DNA of 5,671 nt from Acidobacteriota bacterium (GTDB lineage: Bacteria; Acidobacteriota; Vicinamibacteria; Vicinamibacterales; CAVVIG01). The stretch is taken from NCBI GenBank assembly GCA_003223775.1, contig QHWK01000442.1:2706-8376 (forward strand), in the 5' to 3' direction. Below are positions 1-5,671 of this stretch, piece by piece; the stretch's first letter is position 1, and every line of letters begins with the position of its first letter. The notes under the pieces are model-generated. The model was not told where the DNA came from, ran no database searches, and saw only the letters and a list, made by a program, of their open reading frames with translations. The position numbers were made by a program, and so were the translations under genes.

Positions 1-200
1 ATCGTCGCCGGGTAGCCGTGATAGCCCTTGAAGGCCGGAATCGCGCCGGCGGCGCGAATCCGCTCCTCCGCGACCACGTCGAGCTCCGCCGTCGTCACGC
101 CCGGCGCGACGAGCGCCCCGAGCTCGGTGAGCACGTCGGCGACCAGCCGGCCGGCGGCGCGCATCTTCTCGAGCTCCGCGGCCGAGCGGCAGACGATCAC
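1..200 (-). CDS. map: Methionine aminopeptidase type I, N-terminal part (cut by window edge)
   Basis: Methionine aminopeptidase is a cytosolic metalloenzyme that removes the initiator methionine from new proteins whose second residue is small. I translated this stretch by hand because it has no stop and runs off the window. The 66 visible residues begin MIVCRSAAELEKMRAAGRLV, then a helix with GVTTAELDVVAEE, and end with PAFKGYHGYPATI. That ending closely matches the family pattern P(S/A)F.GYHGFPA, just before the part that supplies the metal ligands, which lies outside the window. The start is GTG at 200-198, sharing four bases (GTGA) with the adk stop. A GGAG at 208-211 sits seven bases upstream and supports this start. 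A methionine aminopeptidase directly after adk is the usual order in many Gram-positive bacteria and other lineages. The family call is firm; intactness of the catalytic half cannot be judged. Confidence 0.93.
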   Translation of the reverse strand, partial: MIVCRSAAELEKMRAAGRLVADVLTELGALVAPGVTTAELDVVAEERIRAAGAIPAFKGYHGYPAT

Positions 201-895
201 GGCTGCACTCCGCGGCGCAGCACGCGGTCGACCGTTTTCGCGAGCGTCACCGCGCCGGCGCCGGCCGCTTCGATCGCCGCGTCGAGATCGGACGCCACCT
301 TGTCGGGCGGCTGCGCGCCGTCGATCTGCCGGAACGTCGGCCGCACGCGGTAGTACTCGACGAGCGGCTCCGACTGCCGGTGGTAGATCTTCAGCCGCTC
401 GATGACGACCGCCTGGTCGTCGTCGGCGCGCTGCACGAGCCGGCCGCCGCATCGCATGCACGCGACCGTGCCGTCGCCGATCGGCGCGTTGGCGCCGCAG
501 TTCTCGCAGATCATGCGCGTGCCGAGCCGCCGCACCAGCTCCGCCTCCGGCACGACGATGTCGAGGACGATCAGCGCGTCGCGCGCCGCCATGATCGTGT
601 CGAGCGCCGCGGCCTGCTCCACCGTCCGCGGAAAGCCGTCGAGCACGAAGCCGTCGGCCGTGTCGTCCTTCTCGAGCCGATCCCGGACGATGCCGATCAT
701 GACCTCGTCGCTCACCAGCTCGCCGCGGTCCATGATCGCCCTGGCGCGCCGGCCGATGTCGGTGCCGGTGTGCACCGCATCGCGCAGGATCTCGCCCGTC
801 GAGATCTTCGGGATCCCCCGCGTCCGCGCGAACCGCTCCGCCTGCGTGCCTTTGCCGGCGCCGGGCGGACCCAGCATCAACAGGTTCAGGGCCAT
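197..895 (-). CDS. adk: Adenylate kinase with four-cysteine (zinc-type) LID
   Basis: Adenylate kinase interconverts ATP + AMP and 2 ADP in the cytosol. The protein has 232 residues; the family is usually about 214-220. The P-loop GPPGAGKGT is at residues 9-17, ISTGEILR of the AMP site at 31-38, and DGFPRT at 86-91. The LID carries C130-x2-C133 and C146-x2-C149, the arrangement that binds structural zinc in many Gram-positive-type enzymes, followed by QRADDD at 155-160. Only 12 residues separate the two cysteine pairs, fewer than the roughly 16 I recall for Bacillus-type enzymes, so the LID is compact. The tail after about residue 212 is an extension beyond the usual end. The ATG lies 54 bases after the secY stop. 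No strong ribosome binding site is seen; GGAG about 13 bases upstream is far away. The stop overlaps the map start by four bases. Confidence 0.97.
   Translation of the reverse strand: MALNLLMLGPPGAGKGTQAERFARTRGIPKISTGEILRDAVHTGTDIGRRARAIMDRGELVSDEVMIGIVRDRLEKDDTADGFVLDGFPRTVEQAAALDTIMAARDALIVLDIVVPEAELVRRLGTRMICENCGANAPIGDGTVACMRCGGRLVQRADDDQAVVIERLKIYHRQSEPLVEYYRVRPTFRQIDGAQPPDKVASDLDAAIEAAGAGAVTLAKTVDRVLRRGVQP
208..211 (-). promoter_or_regulatory. Ribosome binding site for map
   Basis: GGAG on the minus strand lies within the last codons of adk, seven bases before the GTG start of map. It decides the choice of a GTG start that overlaps the adk stop. Confidence 0.6.
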
Positions 896-905
896 TCAGT
901 GGTCT

Positions 906-941
906 CGACTCCGATGCCGACTCTCGGCTGTCCCTCGACTC
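906..941 (-). repeat. Three GAGTCG motifs in the secY-adk spacer
   Basis: The 54-base spacer between the secY stop and the adk start holds the hexamer GAGTCG three times on the minus strand (936-941, 918-923, 906-911), each inside a longer G/A-rich context such as GGAGTCGAG. The copies are 18 and 12 bases apart, so this is a degenerate cluster and not a clean tandem array. It forms no clear hairpin and no T-rich tail follows it, so I do not call it a terminator. Function unknown; it may be the decayed remains of a short repeat like those in two other spacers of this operon. Confidence 0.5.
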
Positions 942-949
942 CCCACCGC

Positions 950-2331
<1,382 letters not shown>

Positions 2332-2335
<4 letters not shown>

Positions 2336-2775
2336 AGTTGCTCCGTCGCGCCGCCCGCCGCGGCGATTTTCTCCGCAGCCTTCCCGCTGAACTTGTGCGC
2401 CCGCACCGTCAGCGCCTTGCCGATCTCGCCGCGTCCGAGGACCTTCACCCGCGCCTTGGCGGCCGCGACGAGCCCGTGCTCACGCAGCAGATCCGGCGTG
2501 ACGACGGTGCCGGTGTCGAACCGGAGCCCGAGCGTGTCGAGGTTCACCACTTCGTACTCGACGCGGAACGGGTTGTGGAAGCCGCGCTTCGGCACGCGGC
2601 GGTGCAGCGGCATCTGGCCGCCTTCGAACCCGCGCTTGAACTTGAATCCCGACCGCGACTTCGCGCCCTTGTGGCCGCGGCCCGCGGTCTTGCCGTTGCC
2701 CGATCCCTGCCCGCGCCCGATGCGCTTCTTCGGGTGCTTCATCCCGGCAGGGGGGCGCAAATTGTTAAGTGCCAT
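2332..2775 (-). CDS. rplO: Large ribosomal subunit protein uL15
   Basis: uL15 is a 23S rRNA-binding protein that joins during large-subunit assembly. The 147 residues match the usual length of about 145. The glycine- and lysine-rich N-terminal extension that threads into rRNA is clear: RIGRGQGSGNGKTAGRGHKG at 18-37, then GFEGGQMPLHRRVPKRGF at 49-66. The C-terminal globular part carries the family signature KVLGRGEIGKALTVRAHKFS at 111-130, ending in KIAAAGG at 136-142. The ATG lies 22 bases after the rpmD stop, preceded by AGGGA at a spacing of six. The last codons contain the GGAG that serves secY. Its place between rpmD and secY is the standard spc order. Confidence 0.98.
2341..2344 (-). promoter_or_regulatory. 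Ribosome binding site for secY
   Basis: GGAG on the minus strand lies inside the end of rplO, five bases before the GTG start of secY. It supports the GTG start over later candidates, and the resulting protein start (MNESLKNIF) fits the SecY family. Confidence 0.7.
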
Positions 2776-2781
2776 GTTCGG

Positions 2782-2786
2782 TCCCT
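2782..2786 (-). promoter_or_regulatory. Likely ribosome binding site for rplO
   Basis: AGGGA on the minus strand lies six bases before the rplO ATG. It overlaps an 8-base palindrome, CCCTAGGG (2783-2790), in the rpmD-rplO spacer. The palindrome is too short to be a terminator and has no T tract. Confidence 0.5.
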
Positions 2787-2797
2787 AGGGTTGCCAA

Positions 2798-3004
2798 TTA
2801 AGAATCCGCCACTTCCACCAGGTGTCGAACCTTGTGGATCATCCCGCGCGTCGCCGGCGTGTCCTTCAGCTCCACCGTGTGGCGGATGCGGCGCAGGCCG
2901 AGCGCTTTCACGACCGTGCCCTGATTGTGCTTGAACCCGATCGGGCTCTTCACGAGCGTCACCTTCAGGGTGCCGCCTTTGCTGTCGGTTCGATGATTCG
3001 CCAT
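2798..3004 (-). CDS. rpmD: Large ribosomal subunit protein uL30
   Basis: uL30 is a small protein of the large ribosomal subunit. The core at residues 13-68 reads LKVTLVKSPIG, then VVKALGLRRIRHTVELKDTP and ATRGMIHKVRHLVEV, the full bacterial uL30 fold of about 58 residues. The first 12 residues (MANHRTDSKGGT) are an extension on the usual start. The ATG at 3004-3002 is the only methionine that can begin the core. A CTG start at the core (residue 13), behind an AGGCGG-like stretch, is a less likely alternative that I cannot exclude. The gene lies 13 bases after rpsE and has only a weak ribosome binding site. Its presence fits bacteria that keep uL30; some lineages have lost it. Confidence 0.96.
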   Translation of the reverse strand: MANHRTDSKGGTLKVTLVKSPIGFKHNQGTVVKALGLRRIRHTVELKDTPATRGMIHKVRHLVEVADS

Positions 3005-3017
3005 GTTCGTGCCCGCG

Positions 3018-3536
3018 TTACGCGTTCCGGCTCGCGAGCTCGCTGAGCTCCTTGCCGCGCAGCCGTGCGATCTGGCTCGGATCCTTGAGGCCGTCGAGCC
3101 CGGCCACCGTCGCGCGCACGACGTTGTGCGGGTTCGCCGATCCCAACGACTTCGTCAGGATGTTCGTGATCCCCGCGGCTTCGACGACCGCGCGCACCGC
3201 GCCGCCCGCGATGATGCCGGTGCCGTCGGGCGCCGGCTTCAAGAGCACGCTGCCCGCGCCGAAGTTGCCGACGATCGGATGCGGGATCGTCGTCCCCTGC
3301 AGCGGCACGCGGATCAGGTTCTTCTTCGCCGCCTCGATGCCCTTCTTGATGGCCGACGGCACCTCCTTCGCCTTGCCGATGCCGAACCCGACGACGCCGT
3401 GGCCGTCGCCGACGACGACCAGCGCGCTGAAGCTCAGGTTCTTGCCGCCCTTGACGACCTTGGTGACGCGGTTGATCGACACCACGTTGTCCTTGATGTC
3501 GAGCTGCGACGGATCGATTCGCTCACGAGTGCGCAT
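3018..3536 (-). CDS. rpsE: Small ribosomal subunit protein uS5
   Basis: uS5 lies near the mRNA entry and decoding region of the small subunit and affects translational accuracy. The 172 residues are close to the family norm. The N-terminal RNA-binding domain covers about 13-76, with VVSINRVTKVVKGGKNLSFSA at 18-38 and VVVGDGHGVVGFGIGKAKEV at 40-59. That loop (residues 20-31) is where accuracy and spectinomycin-resistance mutations map in E. coli; it looks normal here. The C-terminal domain covers about 93-165, with GTGIIAGGAVRAVVEAAGI at 105-123. The ATG shares one base with the rplR stop (TAATG) and has GGAG five bases upstream, so translation is probably coupled to rplR. Confidence 0.98.
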   Translation of the reverse strand: MRTRERIDPSQLDIKDNVVSINRVTKVVKGGKNLSFSALVVVGDGHGVVGFGIGKAKEVPSAIKKGIEAAKKNLIRVPLQGTTIPHPIVGNFGAGSVLLKPAPDGTGIIAGGAVRAVVEAAGITNILTKSLGSANPHNVVRATVAGLDGLKDPSQIARLRGKELSELASRNA

Positions 3537-3910
3537 TAGAACTCCAGCCCTGCTTTGCGCGCGGCATCCGCCACAGCGCGGATGCGCCCGTGATACAGGA
3601 AGCCGCTGCGGTCGAAGACGACGCGCTTGATGCCCTTCTCGATCGATCGCTCCGCGATCGCCTTGCCGATCGCCTCGGCGCCCTTGATGTTGCCGCCCTT
3701 GACCGCCTTGTCGAACGATCCCTTCAGCTTCGGATCGATGGTGGACGCCGACACGAGCGTCTCGCCGCTCATGTCGTCGATCACCTGCGCGTAGATGTGG
3801 GTCACGCTGCGGAAGACGCTGAGGCGCGGGCGCTCCTTCGTCCCCGCGATCCGCTTGCGCTGCCGAAGGTGAATCCGAACGCGGCGATCGTCTTTCGTCT
3901 TGATCTTCAT
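3536..3910 (-). CDS. rplR: Large ribosomal subunit protein uL18
   Basis: uL18 binds 5S rRNA together with uL5 and helps seat it in the central protuberance of the large subunit. The 124 residues match the usual length of about 117-122. The basic N-terminus (about 1-30, many R and K) precedes RPRLSVFRSVTHIYAQVIDD at 27-46. The C-terminal half carries VVFDRSGFLYHGRIRAVADA at 97-116 and the typical end AARKAGLEF. The ATG at 3910-3908 directly follows the heptamer array, with AAGG seven bases upstream. The frame cannot extend usefully upstream because the array holds TGA codons. It overlaps rpsE by one base. Confidence 0.98.
   Translation of the reverse strand: MKIKTKDDRRVRIHLRQRKRIAGTKERPRLSVFRSVTHIYAQVIDDMSGETLVSASTIDPKLKGSFDKAVKGGNIKGAEAIGKAIAERSIEKGIKRVVFDRSGFLYHGRIRAVADAARKAGLEF
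3542..3545 (-). promoter_or_regulatory. Ribosome binding site for rpsE
   Basis: GGAG on the minus strand lies inside the last codons of rplR, five bases before the rpsE ATG. Together with the TAATG overlap it supports coupled translation. Confidence 0.7.
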
Positions 3911-3917
3911 AGCCAGC

Positions 3918-3921
3918 CCTT
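3918..3921 (-). promoter_or_regulatory. Ribosome binding site for rplR
   Basis: AAGG on the minus strand lies seven bases before the rplR ATG. It sits at the downstream edge of the heptamer array, where the repeat unit has diverged from GGCTGAT to GGCTAAG. Confidence 0.55.
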
Positions 3922-3977
3922 AGCCATCAGCCATCCAGCCATCAGCCATCAGCCATCAGCCATCAGCCATCAGCCAT
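3922..3977 (-). repeat. Tandem heptamer array, about 8 copies of GATGGCT
   Basis: The 73-base spacer between rplF and rplR is mostly a tandem repeat of 7 bases (AGCCATC on the plus strand, GATGGCT in the transcript). Copies start at 3922, 3929, 3937, 3944, 3951, 3958, 3965 and 3972. Seven are perfect and the last matches six of seven bases. One extra C at 3936 breaks the phase once. On the transcript each unit offers an ATG, and the frame from each reads ATG-GCT-GAT-GGC-TGA, with the stop overlapping a later ATG as TGATG. No coding role is apparent. Whether it is passive slippage or has a role in translation of rplR cannot be told from sequence. Confidence 0.95.
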
Positions 3978-3983
3978 GACGGC

Positions 3984-4523
3984 TTACTTCGCCCCCGTCT
4001 TGCCGGCCTTCTTCTTCAGCACCTCGCCGGTGTAGCGGACGCCCTTCTGCTTGTACGGATCCGGCTTGCGCAGGCGCCGGATGTTCGCCGCCACCTGTCC
4101 CACGAGCTGGCGGTCGACGCCCGTCACCGTGATGTGCGTCTGCTTGTCGATCGCGACGTCGATGCCCGCCGGGATGTCGAACACCACCGCGTGCGAGTAG
4201 CCGAGCGCGAAGACCACCTGCTTGCCCTTCAGCTCCGCGCGGTAGCCGACGCCGACGATGTCGAGCTGCTTCTTGTAGCCGTCGATGACGCCGGCGACGG
4301 CGTTGGCGACGAGGCTGCGCGCGAGCCCGTGGAACTTCCCGAGCTGTGGATCCTCGGTCTTCGTCTTTGCGACCAGGTGGCCCTCGGCGAGCTCGAAGTT
4401 GATGCCGGCCGGATACGCCTGGCGGAGCTTGCCCTTCGGCCCCTGCACCTCGACGGCGCCGTCGACGAGCTTGACGGTGACACCCTTGGGAATCGTGATT
4501 GGCTTCTTGCCGATTCGGGACAT
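3984..4523 (-). CDS. rplF: Large ribosomal subunit protein uL6
   Basis: uL6 binds 23S rRNA near the sarcin-ricin loop and the factor-binding region. The 179 residues match the family. Two similar domains are seen: the first starts MSRIGKKPITIPKGVTVKLV and contains VEVQGPKGKL at 25-34 and FHGLARSLVANAVAGV at 64-79; the second starts near QLDIVGVGYRAELKGKQVVF at 86-105. The family signature near the end is RKPDPYKQKGVRYTGEVLKKK at 152-172, with PDPYKQKG where PEPYKGKG is usual, a mild variation. The lysine-rich end is normal. The ATG lies six bases after the rpsH stop, and I see no Shine-Dalgarno match before it, so initiation probably depends on ribosomes ending rpsH. Confidence 0.98.
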   Translation of the reverse strand: MSRIGKKPITIPKGVTVKLVDGAVEVQGPKGKLRQAYPAGINFELAEGHLVAKTKTEDPQLGKFHGLARSLVANAVAGVIDGYKKQLDIVGVGYRAELKGKQVVFALGYSHAVVFDIPAGIDVAIDKQTHITVTGVDRQLVGQVAANIRRLRKPDPYKQKGVRYTGEVLKKKAGKTGAK

Positions 4524-4529
4524 GTTCGT

Positions 4530-4937
4530 TTACCAGATGTTGCAGAGGACTTCGCCGCCCACGCCCGCCTTCACCGCCGCGCGCCCCGTCATCACGCCGC
4601 GCGACGTGGTCAGGATGCTGGTGCCGAGGCCCGCGAGCACTTCGGGCACATCTTCCTTGCCGAAGTAGACGCGGCGGCCCGGCCGGCTGATGCGCTCCAC
4701 GCCGGTGATCAGCCGCTCGCCGTGCGGCCCGTACTTCAGGAAGAGGCGCAGCGTCTTGGTGGGGCCGCCCTTGTCGGCCGCCTCCTCCAGCAGCTTGAAG
4801 CCCTGGATGTAGCCCTCGTCCTGGAGAATGCGCGCGATGTCGGCCTTGAGCCGCGACGCCGGCATGTCGACGCGCGTGTGCTTCGCGACGACGCCGTTGC
4901 GAATCCGCGTGAGCATATCTGCGATTGGATCAGTCAT
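4530..4937 (-). CDS. rpsH: Small ribosomal subunit protein uS8
   Basis: uS8 is an early-binding protein that nucleates the central domain of 16S rRNA. In E. coli it also represses its own operon by binding the mRNA near the start of rplE. That site would lie at or beyond the edge of this window, so regulation cannot be examined here. The 135 residues include the usual start MTDPIADMLTRIRNG and the family signature GTSILTTSRGVMTGRAAVK at 105-123. The C-terminus is GGEVLCNIW, where GGEVLCYVW or similar is usual. The ATG follows the rpsN stop after 15 bases of purine-rich transcript (TGAGAGTTGAGAG), which offers GAGAG about seven bases upstream as a ribosome binding site. Confidence 0.98.
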   Translation of the reverse strand: MTDPIADMLTRIRNGVVAKHTRVDMPASRLKADIARILQDEGYIQGFKLLEEAADKGGPTKTLRLFLKYGPHGERLITGVERISRPGRRVYFGKEDVPEVLAGLGTSILTTSRGVMTGRAAVKAGVGGEVLCNIW

Positions 4938-4951
4938 CTCTCAACTCTCAG
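4938..4951 (-). repeat. Two tandem heptamers in the rpsN-rpsH spacer
   Basis: Of the 15 spacer bases, 14 form two adjacent 7-base units on the plus strand, CTCTCAA (4938-4944) and CTCTCAG (4945-4951), differing only in the last base. In the transcript this gives the GAGAG stretch that probably serves as the rpsH ribosome binding site. The period equals that of the rplF-rplR array, though the unit differs. Two copies could arise by chance. Confidence 0.5.
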
Positions 4952-4952
4952 A

Positions 4953-5138
4953 TTACCAACTACTCTTCGTCACGCCCGTGATGTCGCCCTCGAGCGCCAG
5001 CTTGCGGAAGCAGAGACGGCAGAGCGCGAACTTCCTCATGTAAGCGCGCGGCCGGCCGCACAGATGGCAGCGGTTGCGCAGCCTGATCTTGAACTTCGGG
5101 GCTTTCTGTTCCTTCGCGATCTTCGCAGTCGTGGCCAT
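4953..5138 (-). CDS. rpsN: Small ribosomal subunit protein uS14, zinc-binding short form
   Basis: uS14 is a small-subunit head protein that assembles late. The protein has 61 residues, MATTAKIAKEQKAPKFKIRL onward, ending GDITGVTKSSW. It carries C24-x2-C27-x12-C40-x2-C43, the four-cysteine zinc site of the short (type Z, C+) form. The long form of Gammaproteobacteria is about 100 residues without the cysteines. The same open frame extends upstream to 5402 but there only shadows rplE; the ATG at 5138-5136, eight bases after the rplE stop, with AGGA six bases upstream, gives the exact family length. The zinc form is widespread in Gram-positive bacteria and several other phyla, so it only weakly constrains taxonomy. 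Confidence 0.98.
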   Translation of the reverse strand: MATTAKIAKEQKAPKFKIRLRNRCHLCGRPRAYMRKFALCRLCFRKLALEGDITGVTKSSW

Positions 5139-5144
5139 AGTGAT

Positions 5145-5148
5145 TCCT
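5145..5148 (-). promoter_or_regulatory. Ribosome binding site for rpsN
   Basis: AGGA on the minus strand lies six bases before the rpsN ATG and overlaps the TAG stop of rplE. It fixes the rpsN start well inside a longer open frame that overlaps rplE. Confidence 0.75.
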
Positions 5149-5671
5149 AATTCGGACGGAACGGCATGCCGATGAACTGCAGCAGCTTGCGCGCCTCTTC
5201 GTCGGTCTTCGCCGACGTCACGACCGAGACGTTCATGCCGCGCGCCTTGTCGACCTTCATGTAGTCGATCTCGGGGAACAGCAGCTGGTCGCGCAGGCCG
5301 AGCGTGTAGTTGCCGCGGCCGTCGAAGCCGCGCGGCGACACGCCCTTGAAGTCGCGCACGCGCGGCAGCGCGATGCTCACCAGGCGATCGAGGAACTCCC
5401 ACATGCGCTCGCCGCGCAGCGTCACCATCGTCCCGACGGGCATCCCTTTGCGGACCTTGAACGCGGCGATCGACTTCTTCGCGCGCCGCGTCACCGGCTT
5501 CTGCCCGGTGATGCGCGCGAGCTCGTCGGCGCCCGTGTCGATGATCTTCGCGTTCGACGTCGCCTCGCCGAGCCCCATGTTGACGACGACCTTCTCGATC
5601 CGCGGCACCGCCATCACGTTCTTGTAGCCGAACTCCTTCTGGAGCGCCGGCACCACGTCCTTCTGATACTT
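5147..5671 (-). CDS. rplE: Large ribosomal subunit protein uL5 (N-terminus cut by window edge)
   Basis: uL5 binds 5S rRNA with uL18 and contacts the P-site tRNA and the small-subunit head. The frame is open to the window edge: 174 residues are visible, beginning KYQKDVVPALQKEFGYKNVM. The first possible start in the window, GTG at 5656, is internal, because residues before it (KYQKD) match the family's N-terminus. Against a usual length of about 180, only a few residues are missing. Typical stretches are VPRIEKVVVNMGLGEA at 22-37, ITGQKPVTRRAKKSIAAFKV at 54-73, LRGERMWEFLDRLVSIALPR at 85-104, RGFDGRGNYTLGL at 114-126 and FPEIDYMKVDKARGMNVSVV at 132-151. The stop lies eight bases before rpsN. 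Positions count from the first visible residue. Confidence 0.98.
   Translation of the reverse strand, partial: KYQKDVVPALQKEFGYKNVMAVPRIEKVVVNMGLGEATSNAKIIDTGADELARITGQKPVTRRAKKSIAAFKVRKGMPVGTMVTLRGERMWEFLDRLVSIALPRVRDFKGVSPRGFDGRGNYTLGLRDQLLFPEIDYMKVDKARGMNVSVVTSAKTDEEARKLLQFIGMPFRPN

Noticed and set aside
2783..2790. CCCTAGGG palindrome as a terminator or protein-binding operator
   Set aside because: It is only eight bases, has no loop or T tract, lies within the rplO leader, and has no second copy in the spacer.
3922..3977. The heptamer array as a CRISPR array or transcription terminator
   Set aside because: The units are 7 bases with no spacers between them, so it is not CRISPR. There is no strong stem and no T tract, and the operon continues downstream.
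3590..3979. A plus-strand open frame reading through the heptamer array (repeats of SAISHQP)
   Set aside because: The peptide repeat is only the translation of the 7-base DNA repeat, and the rest is antisense to rplR.
4134..5150. A 338-codon open frame on the plus strand across rplF, rpsH and rpsN
   Set aside because: It is antisense to three conserved ribosomal protein genes, with the same R/D/A/L-rich shadow composition and no family resemblance.
5139..5402. An N-terminal extension of rpsN in the same open frame
   Set aside because: The extension overlaps rplE and has a low-complexity R/A/P-rich composition. The 61-residue form has the family length and its own ribosome binding site.
5147..5656. 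GTG at 5656 as the true start of rplE
   Set aside because: Codons upstream of it encode KYQKD, which matches the family N-terminus, so the gene continues past the window edge.

Overview
The window is a continuous stretch of the bacterial spc ribosomal-protein operon, with every gene on the minus strand. In transcription order (high to low coordinates) it reads rplE (uL5, N-terminus cut by the window edge), rpsN (uS14, zinc type), rpsH (uS8), rplF (uL6), rplR (uL18), rpsE (uS5), rpmD (uL30), rplO (uL15), secY, adk and map (cut after 66 codons). No gene lies on the plus strand. No gap without a gene exceeds 73 bases, and I see no internal terminator or promoter, so the stretch reads as part of one transcript that begins before the window and continues past it.

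The DNA is GC-rich, with codon third positions strongly G/C. That explains the very long open frames on the plus strand, which are shadows. The order secY-adk-map, the four-cysteine uS14, and the SecY and adenylate kinase sequences point to a GC-rich bacterium outside the Gammaproteobacteria. My best guess is an Acidobacteriota lineage such as Vicinamibacteria, or a deltaproteobacterial relative. This is an inference from remembered family resemblance, not a placement.

Layout: 5147-5671 uL5, 4953-5138 uS14 and 4530-4937 uS8 lead the window. uL6 follows (3984-4523). A 73-base spacer holding a tandem heptamer array separates it from uL18 (3536-3910). uS5 (3018-3536), uL30 (2798-3004) and uL15 (2332-2775) follow, then the translocon channel SecY (950-2335), adenylate kinase (197-895) and methionine aminopeptidase (1-200). 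Several junctions overlap (rplR/rpsE by 1 base, rplO/secY by 4, adk/map by 4), as expected for translational coupling.

Together the genes supply 5S-rRNA-associated and other large-subunit proteins, three small-subunit proteins, the membrane channel for new proteins, an enzyme for nucleotide balance, and the enzyme that removes the initiator methionine.

I found no previously undescribed system. The notable points are all in the spacers: a 7-base tandem repeat array between rplF and rplR whose overlapping ATG and TGA codons could pass ribosomes along, a second short 7-base tandem repeat between rpsN and rpsH, a cluster of GAGTCG motifs between secY and adk, and an identical CGAACATG start context at three genes.
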